Source of the DNA: Natronobacterium texcoconense
GTDB lineage: Archaea; Halobacteriota; Halobacteria; Halobacteriales; Natrialbaceae
Assembly: GCF_900104065.1 (NCBI RefSeq)
Contig: NZ_FNLC01000001.1
Coordinates: forward strand, 682,001-746,000
DNA length: 64,000 nucleotides
Reading direction: 5' to 3'
The notes under the pieces were generated by a model, which saw only the letters and a list, made by a program, of their open reading frames with translations, was not told the origin of the DNA and searched no databases. Below, in pieces: positions 43,211 to 52,005 of the stretch. Both the position numbers and the translations under genes were made by a program. Numbering within the stretch: position 1 is the first letter of the stretch; every line of letters begins with the position of its first letter.

Positions 43211-44206
43211 TTAACTCGAGTGAGCGGGAACGCCGAGAAATTCGAACGGTTCGGTGCTGTCGAGTTCGTCGGCAACATCTCCGGCGAAGACGTTTGCCTG
43301 GTTCTCGCCGAGGGGGAGCGTCCGAGTGCCAGTATCGGGGGAGAAGTCGATCCCGTCGAGGCCCAGCCAGAAGACGTTCGGCGAAAGCGCGGATTCGAAG
43401 TAGTAGCGTCGATCCCGGTGATCCGCGACGGTACGCCAGCGAGTCGAGGAGATATTGGGTTCGTCCGACGTGCTGAGCCCGTATGGGACGGAGACGTTGC
43501 GGATCGCGCCAAAGACGCTCGCCGTTGCCATCCGACGGTTCGCAGTCTGTGGAATCGCGTCGGCAAAGAAGCTGGCCCGAACGAATCGGTCGGCCGCACG
43601 ATTCGTGCCCGGCAACATGACGGTGCCGCCGATCTCCGACCAGTATTCGTCGAGTGCGAGTTGCTGGTCGAACGGTGGGGAGTTCGTCATCACCTGGTAC
43701 TCTCGTCCGTGGTGGATCGTCAACTCGCCGTCGACGTATTCGAAGACGGCGCTGTCTCCCGTGGCGTCCGACAGGGAGAGGTGCAGGGTGGCGAACCGAT
43801 CTTCGTCCGGTATCTCCTCGGAGACGACGACGAACTCCGCTTTCCGGTGGTTCTCGACGGCTTCAGCGACCGTCCCGAAGTTGTCGAGGACGTACTGCGC
43901 CCACAGTGAAATCGCCAGTCCGGGTGTGTCGCCGTCCCACTGAGGATAGTCGGATTCTGAAAGCCACAGGAGGTTCGCGACCAGGCCAGCCTCATTCATC
44001 CCGTCGGTCGTGGCGATGTCGTAGGCGGAGGCGGTGACACTACCGTACTCCGCGGTCCACTCTATCGAAGGCGATTCAGTCGCGCCGGTTCGCTCCATTC
44101 CACGCGGGAACACCCAGATGTTGGTGCCGATCCCACCGTGCCAGTCCATCGTTCGACCGGTAATAACGGTATCTTCAGGGCCAAGATACACCAATCGCGT
44201 ACACAT
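43211..44206 (-). CDS. Linear amide C-N hydrolase (choloylglycine hydrolase / penicillin V acylase family)
   Basis: This 331-residue Ntn hydrolase begins MCTRLVY, so removal of Met exposes nucleophile C2. R18 and D21 (ITGRTMDWHG), the NEAGL motif, TNSPPFDQQL (N-containing loop) and a late R (SSTRWRTVADHRDR) correspond to the bile salt hydrolase/penicillin V acylase active site. It would hydrolyse an N-acyl amide such as an acyl-homoserine lactone or a conjugated acid; the substrate is unknown. There is no signal peptide. It is divergent from a DUF5518 membrane protein across a 298-bp gap in which I see nothing else. Confidence 0.85.
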   Translation of the reverse strand: MCTRLVYLGPEDTVITGRTMDWHGGIGTNIWVFPRGMERTGATESPSIEWTAEYGSVTASAYDIATTDGMNEAGLVANLLWLSESDYPQWDGDTPGLAISLWAQYVLDNFGTVAEAVENHRKAEFVVVSEEIPDEDRFATLHLSLSDATGDSAVFEYVDGELTIHHGREYQVMTNSPPFDQQLALDEYWSEIGGTVMLPGTNRAADRFVRASFFADAIPQTANRRMATASVFGAIRNVSVPYGLSTSDEPNISSTRWRTVADHRDRRYYFESALSPNVFWLGLDGIDFSPDTGTRTLPLGENQANVFAGDVADELDSTEPFEFLGVPAHSS

Positions 44207-44504
44207 TTACGATCGGCCTCTCCACCCTCGGCCGTTATGCGTTCTAGAACCGAACATGAGCCAGTCGTACCTCGAGCAGAAACATAAATCGCGACCGGCT
44301 CGAACTGGAACATCTTGACTGGATAGGTGTTTCCCCCTCGAGTGCGAGGGCGGAGGTGACGACCGAATCACCACGTCTGCCAGCTCGGAGTCGACGAGTT
44401 CGGCGATCGGCAGCTGCCGTCGAAACGGTACCGGCTGACGTACTGACTGCAACCCCGATCGAACGGGGAAACATCCAATACCCCACTTGCCGACTGAAAC
44501 ACAC

Positions 44505-45053
44505 GTGAGCGACAGTTCGCGGAGACAGTTCTCGCTCGTCGGATTCGCCGTCGCCATCGTGACGGTGTCCGTCGGTGCAGCGGCAGGGCTGGCGCTGGTA
44601 CCCGTTGCCGGTTCCTTCGTCGGACTCTTCGTCGGCGGATTCCTCGCTGGTATGGCCGTCGAGGACCGCCCGCTGCTCGAGGCGGGCGTCGCCGCTGCCC
44701 TGGTGAACCTCGGGATCCTCGCAGCCGGCGCGGGTATCGGGAACGGGATCGTCGCCGCGGTAGCTGCACTCGGTGCGATCGATCCCGCGATTCTGCTGGT
44801 GTCGGTCGCACTCGGTGCTGCTGTGGGTGCGTTCGGCGCGCACTTCGGCGACGACCTGCGGGATGGGTTGACCGAACCCGTCGAGGATGCCGGCACTCGA
44901 GTCCCTGGTCCTGACTCCTACTCGTCGCCTGTAACCGAGCCGTCGGCGTCTCACGCTGTCGACGACGCTGACGACCTCGAGCCGGTGGCCGACGAAACAC
45001 GGGAACGGGAACCGGCCGACTCCCGGGACGACGTCGAACTGGACCGGAACTAA
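44505..45053 (+). CDS. DUF5518 membrane protein
   Basis: I take GTG 44505 (VSDSSRRQFSLVGFAVAI); a TTG at 44487 is possible. Four or more hydrophobic Gly/Ala-rich segments cover residues 8-115 (GLALVPVAGSFVGLFVGGFL and IVAAVAALGAIDPAILLVSV are examples), followed by an acidic, disordered tail. This is the haloarchaeal DUF5518 plan. Function unknown. Confidence 0.7.
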   Translation: MSDSSRRQFSLVGFAVAIVTVSVGAAAGLALVPVAGSFVGLFVGGFLAGMAVEDRPLLEAGVAAALVNLGILAAGAGIGNGIVAAVAALGAIDPAILLVSVALGAAVGAFGAHFGDDLRDGLTEPVEDAGTRVPGPDSYSSPVTEPSASHAVDDADDLEPVADETREREPADSRDDVELDRN

Positions 45054-45111
45054 CGCGACGGTTCGTTTCGGGTTCCGGATTTATTAACACCGCCATCGAA
45101 AGAGCGAGCGT

Positions 45112-46323
45112 ATGGGGAGTCGCGAGTGGTCTCGGCGTGATATGTTGAAATCCGTGGGGACGGGTGCGCTCGGACTCGGCGTCGGAGCCGCCGTCTACCA
45201 CTGGCTGGACCAGTACATCGTCGGCACGCGGTCGGCCGACGGTGCGGCCGCGGTCGCGGCCGTCTCGGACAGCGGGACGGACCGGATCGACCTCACCGAG
45301 CACACGTCGCTGAAATTGGTCCGGGGCGTCTTCTCTCGGGACCGCCTCGAGTCGTTGCGCTCCCGCGACGACGTCGCGTTCGTACAACCCGACCACATCC
45401 TGACGCGCGTCTCCACGCAGGCCGAGGACGGGACCGCACAGACGCTTCCGTGGGGAGTGGATCGGATCGGCGGCGACGTCGCCCACGCGGAGGGTGCGAC
45501 GGGATCGGGCGTCGACGTCGGTGTCATCGACCACGGCATCGCCGCTGGCCACGCCGATCTGGAGGAGAATCTGGCGGATCCGGACGTCGAGACCAACCAC
45601 GAGTCGTGGGTCGACTGCCAGGGGTGTGACCAGCCGTGGGGGGACGACCTCGGGCACGGAACCCACGTTGCGGGGACCATCGCCGCCGGAGACGGCGACG
45701 GCGGCGTCGTCGGCGTCGCTCCGGACGCGACGCTCCACGCGCTGAAGGTCTGTGGCGGGGCGGGTGGCTGCCGCACCTCCGCGATCGCCGAGGCGATCCG
45801 GTATGCCGCCGACCAGGAGTGGGACGTGATAAACCTCAGCCTCGGCTCGGGCCAGGCGTCGCCGGCCCTGCAAGCAGCCGGGCAGTACGCCCTCGAGTCG
45901 GACGTCCTGCCGGTCGCGGCCGCCGGCAACTACGGCCGACCCGACTCCGTCGGCTACCCGGCTGCCTACGACGAGTTCGTCGCCGTCGCCGCGACGGACA
46001 TCGACGACGAACTCGCCGGCTTCTCCTCGACCGGGCCCGAGGTCGACATTGCGGCCCCGGGAGTAGAGGTCTGTTCGACGGTCGTCGACGGTTACGCCGC
46101 CCAGAGCGGGACCTCGATGGCGGCACCGCACGTGACGGGTGCCGCCGCCACGCTGCTGGCCGATGGCTACACTCCGACCGAGGCTCGCGAGCGACTCCTC
46201 GAGACCGCCGAAGATCTCGGGATGGCCGACACCGACCAGGGGGCAGGTCTGGTCGACGTGGCGGCGGCCCACGGGTACGAGTCTGGCGACGGCACCGTCG
46301 ATCGACCGCGTTGTCCGTCGTGA
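45112..46323 (+). CDS. Tat-exported subtilisin-like serine protease (halolysin type)
   Basis: The N-terminus EWSRRDMLKSVGTGALGLG is a twin-arginine signal. The S8 catalytic triad is clear: D in VDVGVIDHGI, H in GHGTHVAGTIA and S in GTSMAAPHVTGA, with the oxyanion Asn in AAGNYG. An inhibitor-like propeptide (about 60-105, ending VQPDHI) precedes the enzyme. At 403 residues it lacks the long C-terminal extension of classic halolysins. A TATA-like TTTATTAA lies ~28 bp before ATG 45112, so the transcript is probably leaderless. It would be a secreted protease. Confidence 0.9.
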   Translation: MGSREWSRRDMLKSVGTGALGLGVGAAVYHWLDQYIVGTRSADGAAAVAAVSDSGTDRIDLTEHTSLKLVRGVFSRDRLESLRSRDDVAFVQPDHILTRVSTQAEDGTAQTLPWGVDRIGGDVAHAEGATGSGVDVGVIDHGIAAGHADLEENLADPDVETNHESWVDCQGCDQPWGDDLGHGTHVAGTIAAGDGDGGVVGVAPDATLHALKVCGGAGGCRTSAIAEAIRYAADQEWDVINLSLGSGQASPALQAAGQYALESDVLPVAAAGNYGRPDSVGYPAAYDEFVAVAATDIDDELAGFSSTGPEVDIAAPGVEVCSTVVDGYAAQSGTSMAAPHVTGAAATLLADGYTPTEARERLLETAEDLGMADTDQGAGLVDVAAAHGYESGDGTVDRPRCPS

Positions 46324-46396
46324 CGGTTGACTTTCTCCCGGGCGATCGCTTCCACTCGACAGGTTCGACGCCCGATGGCTGATACGGAGGTGTCTC

Positions 46397-46579
46397 GTGG
46401 ATCTCGAGGCGGTGTCGCGGACACTGCAGTACCATATCCTGGAACACAAGCTGGCGAACTACCCGTGTGAGACGCGACTATCGGCTCGTCGCTGCGTTCC
46501 GACAATCGGTCTCCTCTCGAGAGAGAAACCGAAACCCGACGACGAGACTATCTTCGCCGAGTTCGCTGTGGAATCGTAG
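46397..46579 (+). CDS. Possible 60-residue ORF with strong ribosome site
   Basis: GTG 46397 has GGAGGTG 5 nt upstream and opens a 60-codon frame. The product is not very acidic and I recognise no domain. The 307-bp gap 46324-46630 holds nothing else. Treat it as doubtful; the ribosome site is the main argument. Confidence 0.2.
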   Translation: MDLEAVSRTLQYHILEHKLANYPCETRLSARRCVPTIGLLSREKPKPDDETIFAEFAVES

Positions 46580-46630
46580 TTCGTCTTCCGAATCGATCCA
46601 CGCTATGAAAAGGAGAAAACGATCGAGTTG

Positions 46631-47380
46631 TCAGTCCCCTCCCGTTTTGATCATTCCTTCCTCGGCCATGTACCGCGCGATGTACATGCTTCCGAACACG
46701 GCGGCGATGATCACCACGTAGATGGGATCTGCAGGGAGGAACGCGAGCAGCCCCATCTCGTAGATGATCATGAAGACGAGTGCGATCGAGAACGCGACGA
46801 GCAGGACTTTCGGATAGTCACGGCCGAACTGTGCGAGGATCGCGCCGAAGATGGCTGGAACGAGATAGGTCTCGAGAGCGGTCTGCCATATCGCCGGAAG
46901 CGCCTGGAAGAGGCCGACGAGGGCGAACGCACCGATAGAGAGGATGATGATGTTGACGAACATCGACGCCCCGATGCCGAGCGTCGAGATGATACTGCCC
47001 TGTGGCGTTCCGGTCTCGACACCGGCGCTTTCCTGTGCGGCGGCGGAACACGGAAGCCGCAGGTTCGAAATGTTCCCCGAGAGGAAGGCCATGTAGGTTC
47101 CTGGCATGCCAAGTACGGGATAGTACGAGACCGGTTCGACGATCCAGAACGCTGCGAAGGCGGCAGCGACCGACACGAACCCGCCGATGATCGCGCTCAC
47201 CGGCGGGAGGATTTCGAACACGCCCAGTAGCACCAGTGCTGGACCGAACGAGAGGGCTGCTGCGAGGAGGTTGGTTCGTCGCCCCCACTTGTTGATGTAG
47301 GGGAGGAACTCCGATTCGAAGACGTCCGCTTCTTCCTGTGTCGCTTTGCCTCTTTCGTTGTAATTTCCTTCTTCAGCCAT
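46631..47380 (-). CDS. Membrane subunit paired with DUF5058 protein
   Basis: I start at ATG 47380 (MAEEGNYNERGKATQ); the frame is open further but runs into the upstream gene. The 249-residue protein has seven or so hydrophobic segments (for example LLAAALSFGPALVLLGVFEI and IIAAVFGSMYIARYM). It starts 2 bp after the stop of the DUF5058 gene. DUF5058 genes often have such a neighbour; together they are thought to form a transporter. The two M20-family hydrolases nearby suggest an amide or peptide-like substrate. Confidence 0.65.
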   Translation of the reverse strand: MAEEGNYNERGKATQEEADVFESEFLPYINKWGRRTNLLAAALSFGPALVLLGVFEILPPVSAIIGGFVSVAAAFAAFWIVEPVSYYPVLGMPGTYMAFLSGNISNLRLPCSAAAQESAGVETGTPQGSIISTLGIGASMFVNIIILSIGAFALVGLFQALPAIWQTALETYLVPAIFGAILAQFGRDYPKVLLVAFSIALVFMIIYEMGLLAFLPADPIYVVIIAAVFGSMYIARYMAEEGMIKTGGD

Positions 47381-47382
47381 TG

Positions 47383-48126
47383 TTACCAGAAGGTTCCGAC
47401 GGTCAGTTGGAGAACCATACCTGCCAGGAGGCCGACGATCATAGCGGTTCCGAGCGCCCACTCTCTGATCCACTGGATATCGTGCTTGTCCGCGATGTGC
47501 AACAGTCCCAGCATCGTGACGCCACCGAAGACGACCGCCATGGTCCGGGGCGTTCCCTCGACGACTTCGTCCGTCGCGAGGTACGAGAACGCCCCCAGCA
47601 TTGCCGCGGACGTAATCACTGGCAGGAGCGATTCCTTGCCGCCAGCGACTTTTTGGCGGATGTTTTCCATTTTGGGGGTGAACAGGCCGGAGACGAGCAA
47701 CCATCCTAGCGCACCCAGCGTCATCGTCCAGACTGCCGTAGCGAATGCGGCTTCGGTGATTCCTTCGTCACCGAGACTGTACCCGAGCTGGCCGACGCCG
47801 AACTCGGCGGCCGGGATTTCGAACATCACCGAACCGATCACCGACAGTCGCATCCAGGCCATCGGTCCGCCCACGGTCGCGATAAGCGCCAACATTCCGA
47901 CCAGAACGGCGACTGCCGGTCCGATGGCCGAAATCACACCCGATCGGATTCCACTCTTCATCTGCTCTTCCGACAATCCCATCTCCTTGCCAGTCTTCCA
48001 GGCACGACGCATGAACAGTGCTGCTTGAACCAGGACCAGCAGGACGACCGGCAGGGCAGCCAACCACAGCCACTCGCTGTTCGCGACGTCCATATAGGCC
48101 GGTGCGTGATTCACGAATGTTACCAT
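47383..48126 (-). CDS. DUF5058 transporter-like membrane protein
   Basis: I start at ATG 48126 (MVTFVNHAPAYMDVANSEW). The family pattern is visible: a helix with VLLVLVQAALFMRRAWKTGK, a GMLALIATVGGPMAWMRLSV region and FEIPAAEFG, then further helices, about seven in all over 247 residues. A TATA-like ACTATATAAAT lies about 30 bp before the start. It is divergent from an M20D amidohydrolase gene and cotranscribed with a second membrane subunit. Confidence 0.8.
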   Translation of the reverse strand: MVTFVNHAPAYMDVANSEWLWLAALPVVLLVLVQAALFMRRAWKTGKEMGLSEEQMKSGIRSGVISAIGPAVAVLVGMLALIATVGGPMAWMRLSVIGSVMFEIPAAEFGVGQLGYSLGDEGITEAAFATAVWTMTLGALGWLLVSGLFTPKMENIRQKVAGGKESLLPVITSAAMLGAFSYLATDEVVEGTPRTMAVVFGGVTMLGLLHIADKHDIQWIREWALGTAMIVGLLAGMVLQLTVGTFW

Positions 48127-48364
48127 GCTACACTGGACAATTGTTAACGCTGTACTATATAAATGAGGGGATATGGTTAAGAAAACAAGATGAGACGGTA
48201 ACCCCGGAACAGGCCGATATCGATGGTATACAGGCAACAATGACCGTATTGACTTCATACGTATCTGTCGCAGTCTCATCCGAAGTTCGAACGCGGTTCG
48301 TCGCCTGACTCTCCTGAATCGCTGGATGAACTTTTTGGGTCATAACTTCGAACATCATGTGTGT

Positions 48365-49663
48365 ATGGGAGTAACAATCACAACCCCCGATCGAAGTCGA
48401 CTCGTCGACTTGCGACGGACGTTCCACGAGTACCCCGAACCGGGCTGGTGTGAATTCTGGACGACGGCACGGATCGTCGACGAGCTGGAAACGATCGGCG
48501 TCGACGAGATCCACGTCGGACCGGACGCGATGGATACCTCCGAGCGACTGGGGGTGCCGGACGAAGCGGAACTCGAGGACTGGTTCGAACGAGCCAGAGA
48601 CCGCTACGACGGCGACTCCGACGTCTTCGACAAAATCGAGGGTGGGAATACGGGAGCCGTGGCAGTACTCGAGCGAGGTGAGGGACCGACGGTCGGTCTG
48701 CGCGTCGACATCGACGCCCTACCGATTACTGAAGCGGATGGAGCGGACCACGACCCGACCGAAACCGGATTCCGGTCGGAAAACGAGGGGTTCATGCACG
48801 CCTGCGGGCACGACGCTCACATCACGTTCGGACTGGGAACCCTCGAGGCAGTGAAAGACAGCGACTTCAGCGGGACGTTCAAGGTCTTCTTCCAGCCCTC
48901 CGAGGAATTGCTCGGGGGCGGGAAGGCGATGGCGGCGGGGCCACACATCGACGACGTCGAGTACATGATCGGGACCCACATCGGGCTCGGCCACTCGACC
49001 GGCGAGGTCGTTGCAGGCGGGAGAGGGATGCTGGCGTTGAACCGAATGGAGGTCGCGTTCGAAGGCGAATCCTCTCACGCCGGTCTCGCTCCCAATGCGG
49101 GGAGAAACGCTGTCCAGGCCTTCGTAACGGCTGCGGAGAACGTCTATGCCATCCCTCGACACAAGGAGGGCGCGACTCGAGTCAACGTCGGGCGTCTTCA
49201 CTCGACTAACCCGGCCAACATCGTCGCCGACGAGGTCAGCGCAGAACTCGAGGTTCGTGGCGACACGACCGAGTTGATGGAATACATGCGCGACAGGGTA
49301 GAGCGGACACTCGAGTCGGCTGCCGAGATGCACGACTGCTCGGTCGACTACTCGCTCACCGGTGAGGCGATCCGACACGATTCCGACGAAGTGATGGTCG
49401 AACGTGTCGTGGATCTGGCATCGAAGATAGACGAAGTCACGGCCGCAACCCGATGGGCCGAGTTCGGCGGTAGCGAGGACGTCACCTATCTGATGAAAGA
49501 AGCAAGCGATAGCGGCGGGTATGCGACGCTGATCGTCATCGGAACGGACCATCCTGGCGACCACCATACGCCAACGTTCGACGTCGACGAAGAGAGTCTC
49601 GGCGTCGGTGTGTCGGTTCTCTCCGAAACTGCACTCTCGCTTTTCGACGATCCAGTCGGCTGA
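48365..49663 (+). CDS. M20D-family amidohydrolase (AbgA/AbgB, IAA-amino-acid hydrolase type)
   Basis: I start at ATG 48365 (MGVTITTPDRSRLVDLRR). Zinc-site and family motifs: RRTFHEYPEPG near the start, VGLRVDIDALPI, MHACGHDAH, FFQPSEELLGGGKAM, IGTHIGLGH, a dimerisation domain with GESSHAGLAPNAGRNAVQA, and a late HTPTFDVDE. The substrate would be an N-acyl or aminobenzoyl-amino-acid amide. It is divergent from the DUF5058 pair and convergent with a second M20 hydrolase, which suggests one catabolic locus. Confidence 0.85.
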   Translation: MGVTITTPDRSRLVDLRRTFHEYPEPGWCEFWTTARIVDELETIGVDEIHVGPDAMDTSERLGVPDEAELEDWFERARDRYDGDSDVFDKIEGGNTGAVAVLERGEGPTVGLRVDIDALPITEADGADHDPTETGFRSENEGFMHACGHDAHITFGLGTLEAVKDSDFSGTFKVFFQPSEELLGGGKAMAAGPHIDDVEYMIGTHIGLGHSTGEVVAGGRGMLALNRMEVAFEGESSHAGLAPNAGRNAVQAFVTAAENVYAIPRHKEGATRVNVGRLHSTNPANIVADEVSAELEVRGDTTELMEYMRDRVERTLESAAEMHDCSVDYSLTGEAIRHDSDEVMVERVVDLASKIDEVTAATRWAEFGGSEDVTYLMKEASDSGGYATLIVIGTDHPGDHHTPTFDVDEESLGVGVSVLSETALSLFDDPVG

Positions 49664-49683
49664 TACGACGATTTTTATCGAAG

Positions 49684-50919
49684 CTACCGTTCGTCGTTCG
49701 CCAACTCGAGGGCCGCAACAGCCAGCGTGTTCGCCGCACTGTAACAGTCGTCCCAGCTGGTGTACTCGTCTTCGGTGTGGCTCTTGCCGTCTTCGCTTGT
49801 GGCAAACACCATCCCGGCGTCGCACACCTCGTGTGCGTGCGTTGCGTCGTGGACGCCGCCGCTGAATACGTCAGCCGCGTCGTACTCGAGATCCGAAGCC
49901 GCCGTTCGAACGGCGTCGACACAGCGGTCGTCGAAGTAGACTGGATCGGCGTCCGCCCGACTCTCGTGTTCGACCTCGATACCCTCGCGCTCGGCGGCTG
50001 CTTCGGCTTCCTGGATCACGCGTTCTTCGGCTTCGTGAAGGACCTCGACAGTCGGATCGCGGAACCCGTACGTAATAGTCGCTTGCTCGGGAATCACGTT
50101 GATCGAGCCCGGTTCGATCTCGACGGAGCCGACGGTGCCGACCGTTCGCTCGCCGAGTGTGGACGGGATGCGCCTGATCTGCGTGACGACGTCGGCCGCC
50201 GCGACCATCGCGTCGCTTCGGTGGTGCATCGGAGTCGCCCCGGAGTGGTTCGCCTCGCCGAAGAACGTGAACGCACCCCAGGTGAGCCCGACGATACCGG
50301 TGACGACGCCCACGTCTTTGTCGTTGGCATCGAGGTACGGTCCCTGTTCGATATGCAACTCCAGATACGAGTCGTAGTCCGTGGCCGGCTCTGCCGGCTC
50401 CGACCCCTTGTAGCCGATGCGCTCGAGTTCCTCCTCGACGGTGACGCCGTCTTCGTCGGTTGCCGCGTACTGCTCCTCGAGATCGTGAACGCCGGCCCAG
50501 ACGCCGCTTCCCTGTAGCGTCGGCTGGAAGCGCGACCCCTCCTCGTTCGTCCAGTTGACGATCTCGATCGGGCGGTCGGTTTCGATATCGCGGTCGTTCA
50601 GTTCCCGGACGAACTCGAGGGCGGCGACGACGCCGAGTGCCCCGTCGTAGATACCGCCGTACGGTTGCGAATCGAGGTGTGAGCCGAGCAGGATCGGCTC
50701 GAGATCGCGAGCGCCCTCGCGCCGCCCAAACATGTTTCCGAACTCGTCGACTCGAACCGACAACTCGGCCGCTTCCATCTGATCGGAGAACCAGTCTCTC
50801 ACCGCTTTGTCCTCGTCGGACAGCGCCAGCCGATGGAGTCCACCGTTCTCCGTTCCACCGATGTCAGCCTGTGTTTTCATCGTCTCGACGAACCGCTCGC
50901 GGTTCAATACGAGCGTCAT
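49684..50919 (-). CDS. Zn-dependent hydantoinase/carbamoylase-type M20 hydrolase
   Basis: I start at ATG 50919 (MTLVLNRERFVETMKTQADIGG). Motifs of the N-carbamoyl-L-amino-acid hydrolase/allantoate amidohydrolase group are present: LGSHLDSQPYGGIYDGALGV (metal-binding H and D), IVNWTNEEGSRFQPTL, LELHIEQGPYLD, ANHSGATPM and a late SGGVHDATH. It would remove a carbamoyl or similar group, releasing an amino acid. Its end lies 20 bp from the convergent M20D gene. Confidence 0.85.
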   Translation of the reverse strand: MTLVLNRERFVETMKTQADIGGTENGGLHRLALSDEDKAVRDWFSDQMEAAELSVRVDEFGNMFGRREGARDLEPILLGSHLDSQPYGGIYDGALGVVAALEFVRELNDRDIETDRPIEIVNWTNEEGSRFQPTLQGSGVWAGVHDLEEQYAATDEDGVTVEEELERIGYKGSEPAEPATDYDSYLELHIEQGPYLDANDKDVGVVTGIVGLTWGAFTFFGEANHSGATPMHHRSDAMVAAADVVTQIRRIPSTLGERTVGTVGSVEIEPGSINVIPEQATITYGFRDPTVEVLHEAEERVIQEAEAAAEREGIEVEHESRADADPVYFDDRCVDAVRTAASDLEYDAADVFSGGVHDATHAHEVCDAGMVFATSEDGKSHTEDEYTSWDDCYSAANTLAVAALELANDER

Positions 50920-51006
50920 GTTCGGACCTACGATTCTCCTGCCGATATAGCTACGGACGGTTCCGTCGATCGCTATCGGGCCGTGGCTCTCGGTAGTCGG
51001 GCACAA

Positions 51007-51489
51007 TTACTCGCGTTGCTCGCGGTGACGTGCCTCGAGTTCCCGGTACCGGTCGTCGTCTCGCACTCGCTCGAGCCAGACGTCGTAGACGAGTGCGGCG
51101 TCTCGTTTGTCGCTGTCAGCCCAGTAGACCGGCTCTCGTTGCTCGCCGTTCTCGTACTTCTGCCCGCCGGGGTACCTCGCGTAACGCATCGCTCGCGTAT
51201 ACCCCATCTGCAGGTACTTCCTGGCCATGTCCATCCCGACGAAATCGTCGTCCTCTCTGTATCGCTTGAACTGCCGATAGATCGCCTCTCCGCTTTCGTC
51301 GGCCGTTTCGCGGTCGGCGTACCCCCACAGCGACAGGAGTTCGGACTTGTAGGGCTGGACCTTGAATACGCCTTCCTCGCCACGACCGATCTCGTACCGT
51401 TCCGGATGGGCGCGATAGTCCACGTCGTGAGCGACGTCGTCGCGGACGTGTGGCGGTGCGTTCTCGTCCTGCGGAGAGTCGCTGGTCAC
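51007..51489 (-). CDS. DUF4385 family protein
   Basis: The conserved block YEIGRGEEGVFKVQPYKSEL, then SLWGYADRETADESG, DDFVGMDMARKYLQMGYTRA and RYARYPGGQKY identifies DUF4385 (about 150 residues). I use GTG 51489 (VTSDSPQDENAPP) because the longer frame to 51552 adds a basic, atypical N-terminus. Function unknown. It lies upstream of the carbamoylase-type gene (87-bp gap). Confidence 0.8.
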   Translation of the reverse strand: MTSDSPQDENAPPHVRDDVAHDVDYRAHPERYEIGRGEEGVFKVQPYKSELLSLWGYADRETADESGEAIYRQFKRYREDDDFVGMDMARKYLQMGYTRAMRYARYPGGQKYENGEQREPVYWADSDKRDAALVYDVWLERVRDDDRYRELEARHREQRE

Positions 51490-51714
51490 GGGTGCGTTTC
51501 GACCGGGAACGCCTTCGAGGTGTCGCCGGCGCCCCTCTCGGCAGTCAGGCATTCGTCTGGACGAGACCGCTGAATCCCTTCAGGGTCCTACCTCTGCAGG
51601 AAGTCGCGCCGCGTTCGTCGCGAGTTGCTTCGATCGGCGAATCTTCTCGGACGTAGCCGTGAGCCGTCGCTACTCGAGTGTCGGGGTACGGATACCAGTG
51701 GCCGCGAAAAACGG

Positions 51715-51804
51715 CTACCGATCGTCGTCCGTTCCTCGTTTCCAGATGTCTGGCGATTCTCCGTTGGGTGGCGTGTGCGAGATCTCTTTCATCGTCTGTG
51801 TCAT
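51715..51804 (-). CDS. 29-residue small protein with its own leaderless promoter
   Basis: ATG 51804 opens a 29-codon frame (MTQTMKEISHTPPNGESPDI..., ending GTDDDR). On the same strand a strong TATA box, GGTATATATGG (about 51827-51837), ends ~24 nt before the ATG, the spacing of a leaderless haloarchaeal transcript. This is the only gene-like signal in the 51553-52005 gap. Function unknown. Confidence 0.45.
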   Translation of the reverse strand: MTQTMKEISHTPPNGESPDIWKRGTDDDR

Positions 51805-52005
51805 GGTACTACCTGGCAGTGTTCACCATATATACCTTTCCAGGGGACGTCCCTAGAATCTTATTAGCATATAAGGATTGCAGGCAGGAATCGACGTTCG
51901 GTTGACTCGGCCGCCAGTCACCCGTATCGCCGGCTCGTCGTTGTTTCCGCTTCGTACAGGAACGAAGGCTCTGGTCCGTACACTTTTGCTGATCGTCAGC
52001 ACAGT

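Noticed and set aside
44368-46449. A 693-codon open frame on the minus strand opposite the subtilase
   Set aside because: It is antisense to a protease with full catalytic motifs, is Arg/Pro-rich and shows no domain; high-GC genes often give such shadows.
47381-47704. A longer N-terminus for the membrane subunit at 46631-47380
   Set aside because: The extra frame overlaps the DUF5058 gene, is Arg-rich and has no membrane character; ATG 47380 follows the DUF5058 stop by 2 bp.
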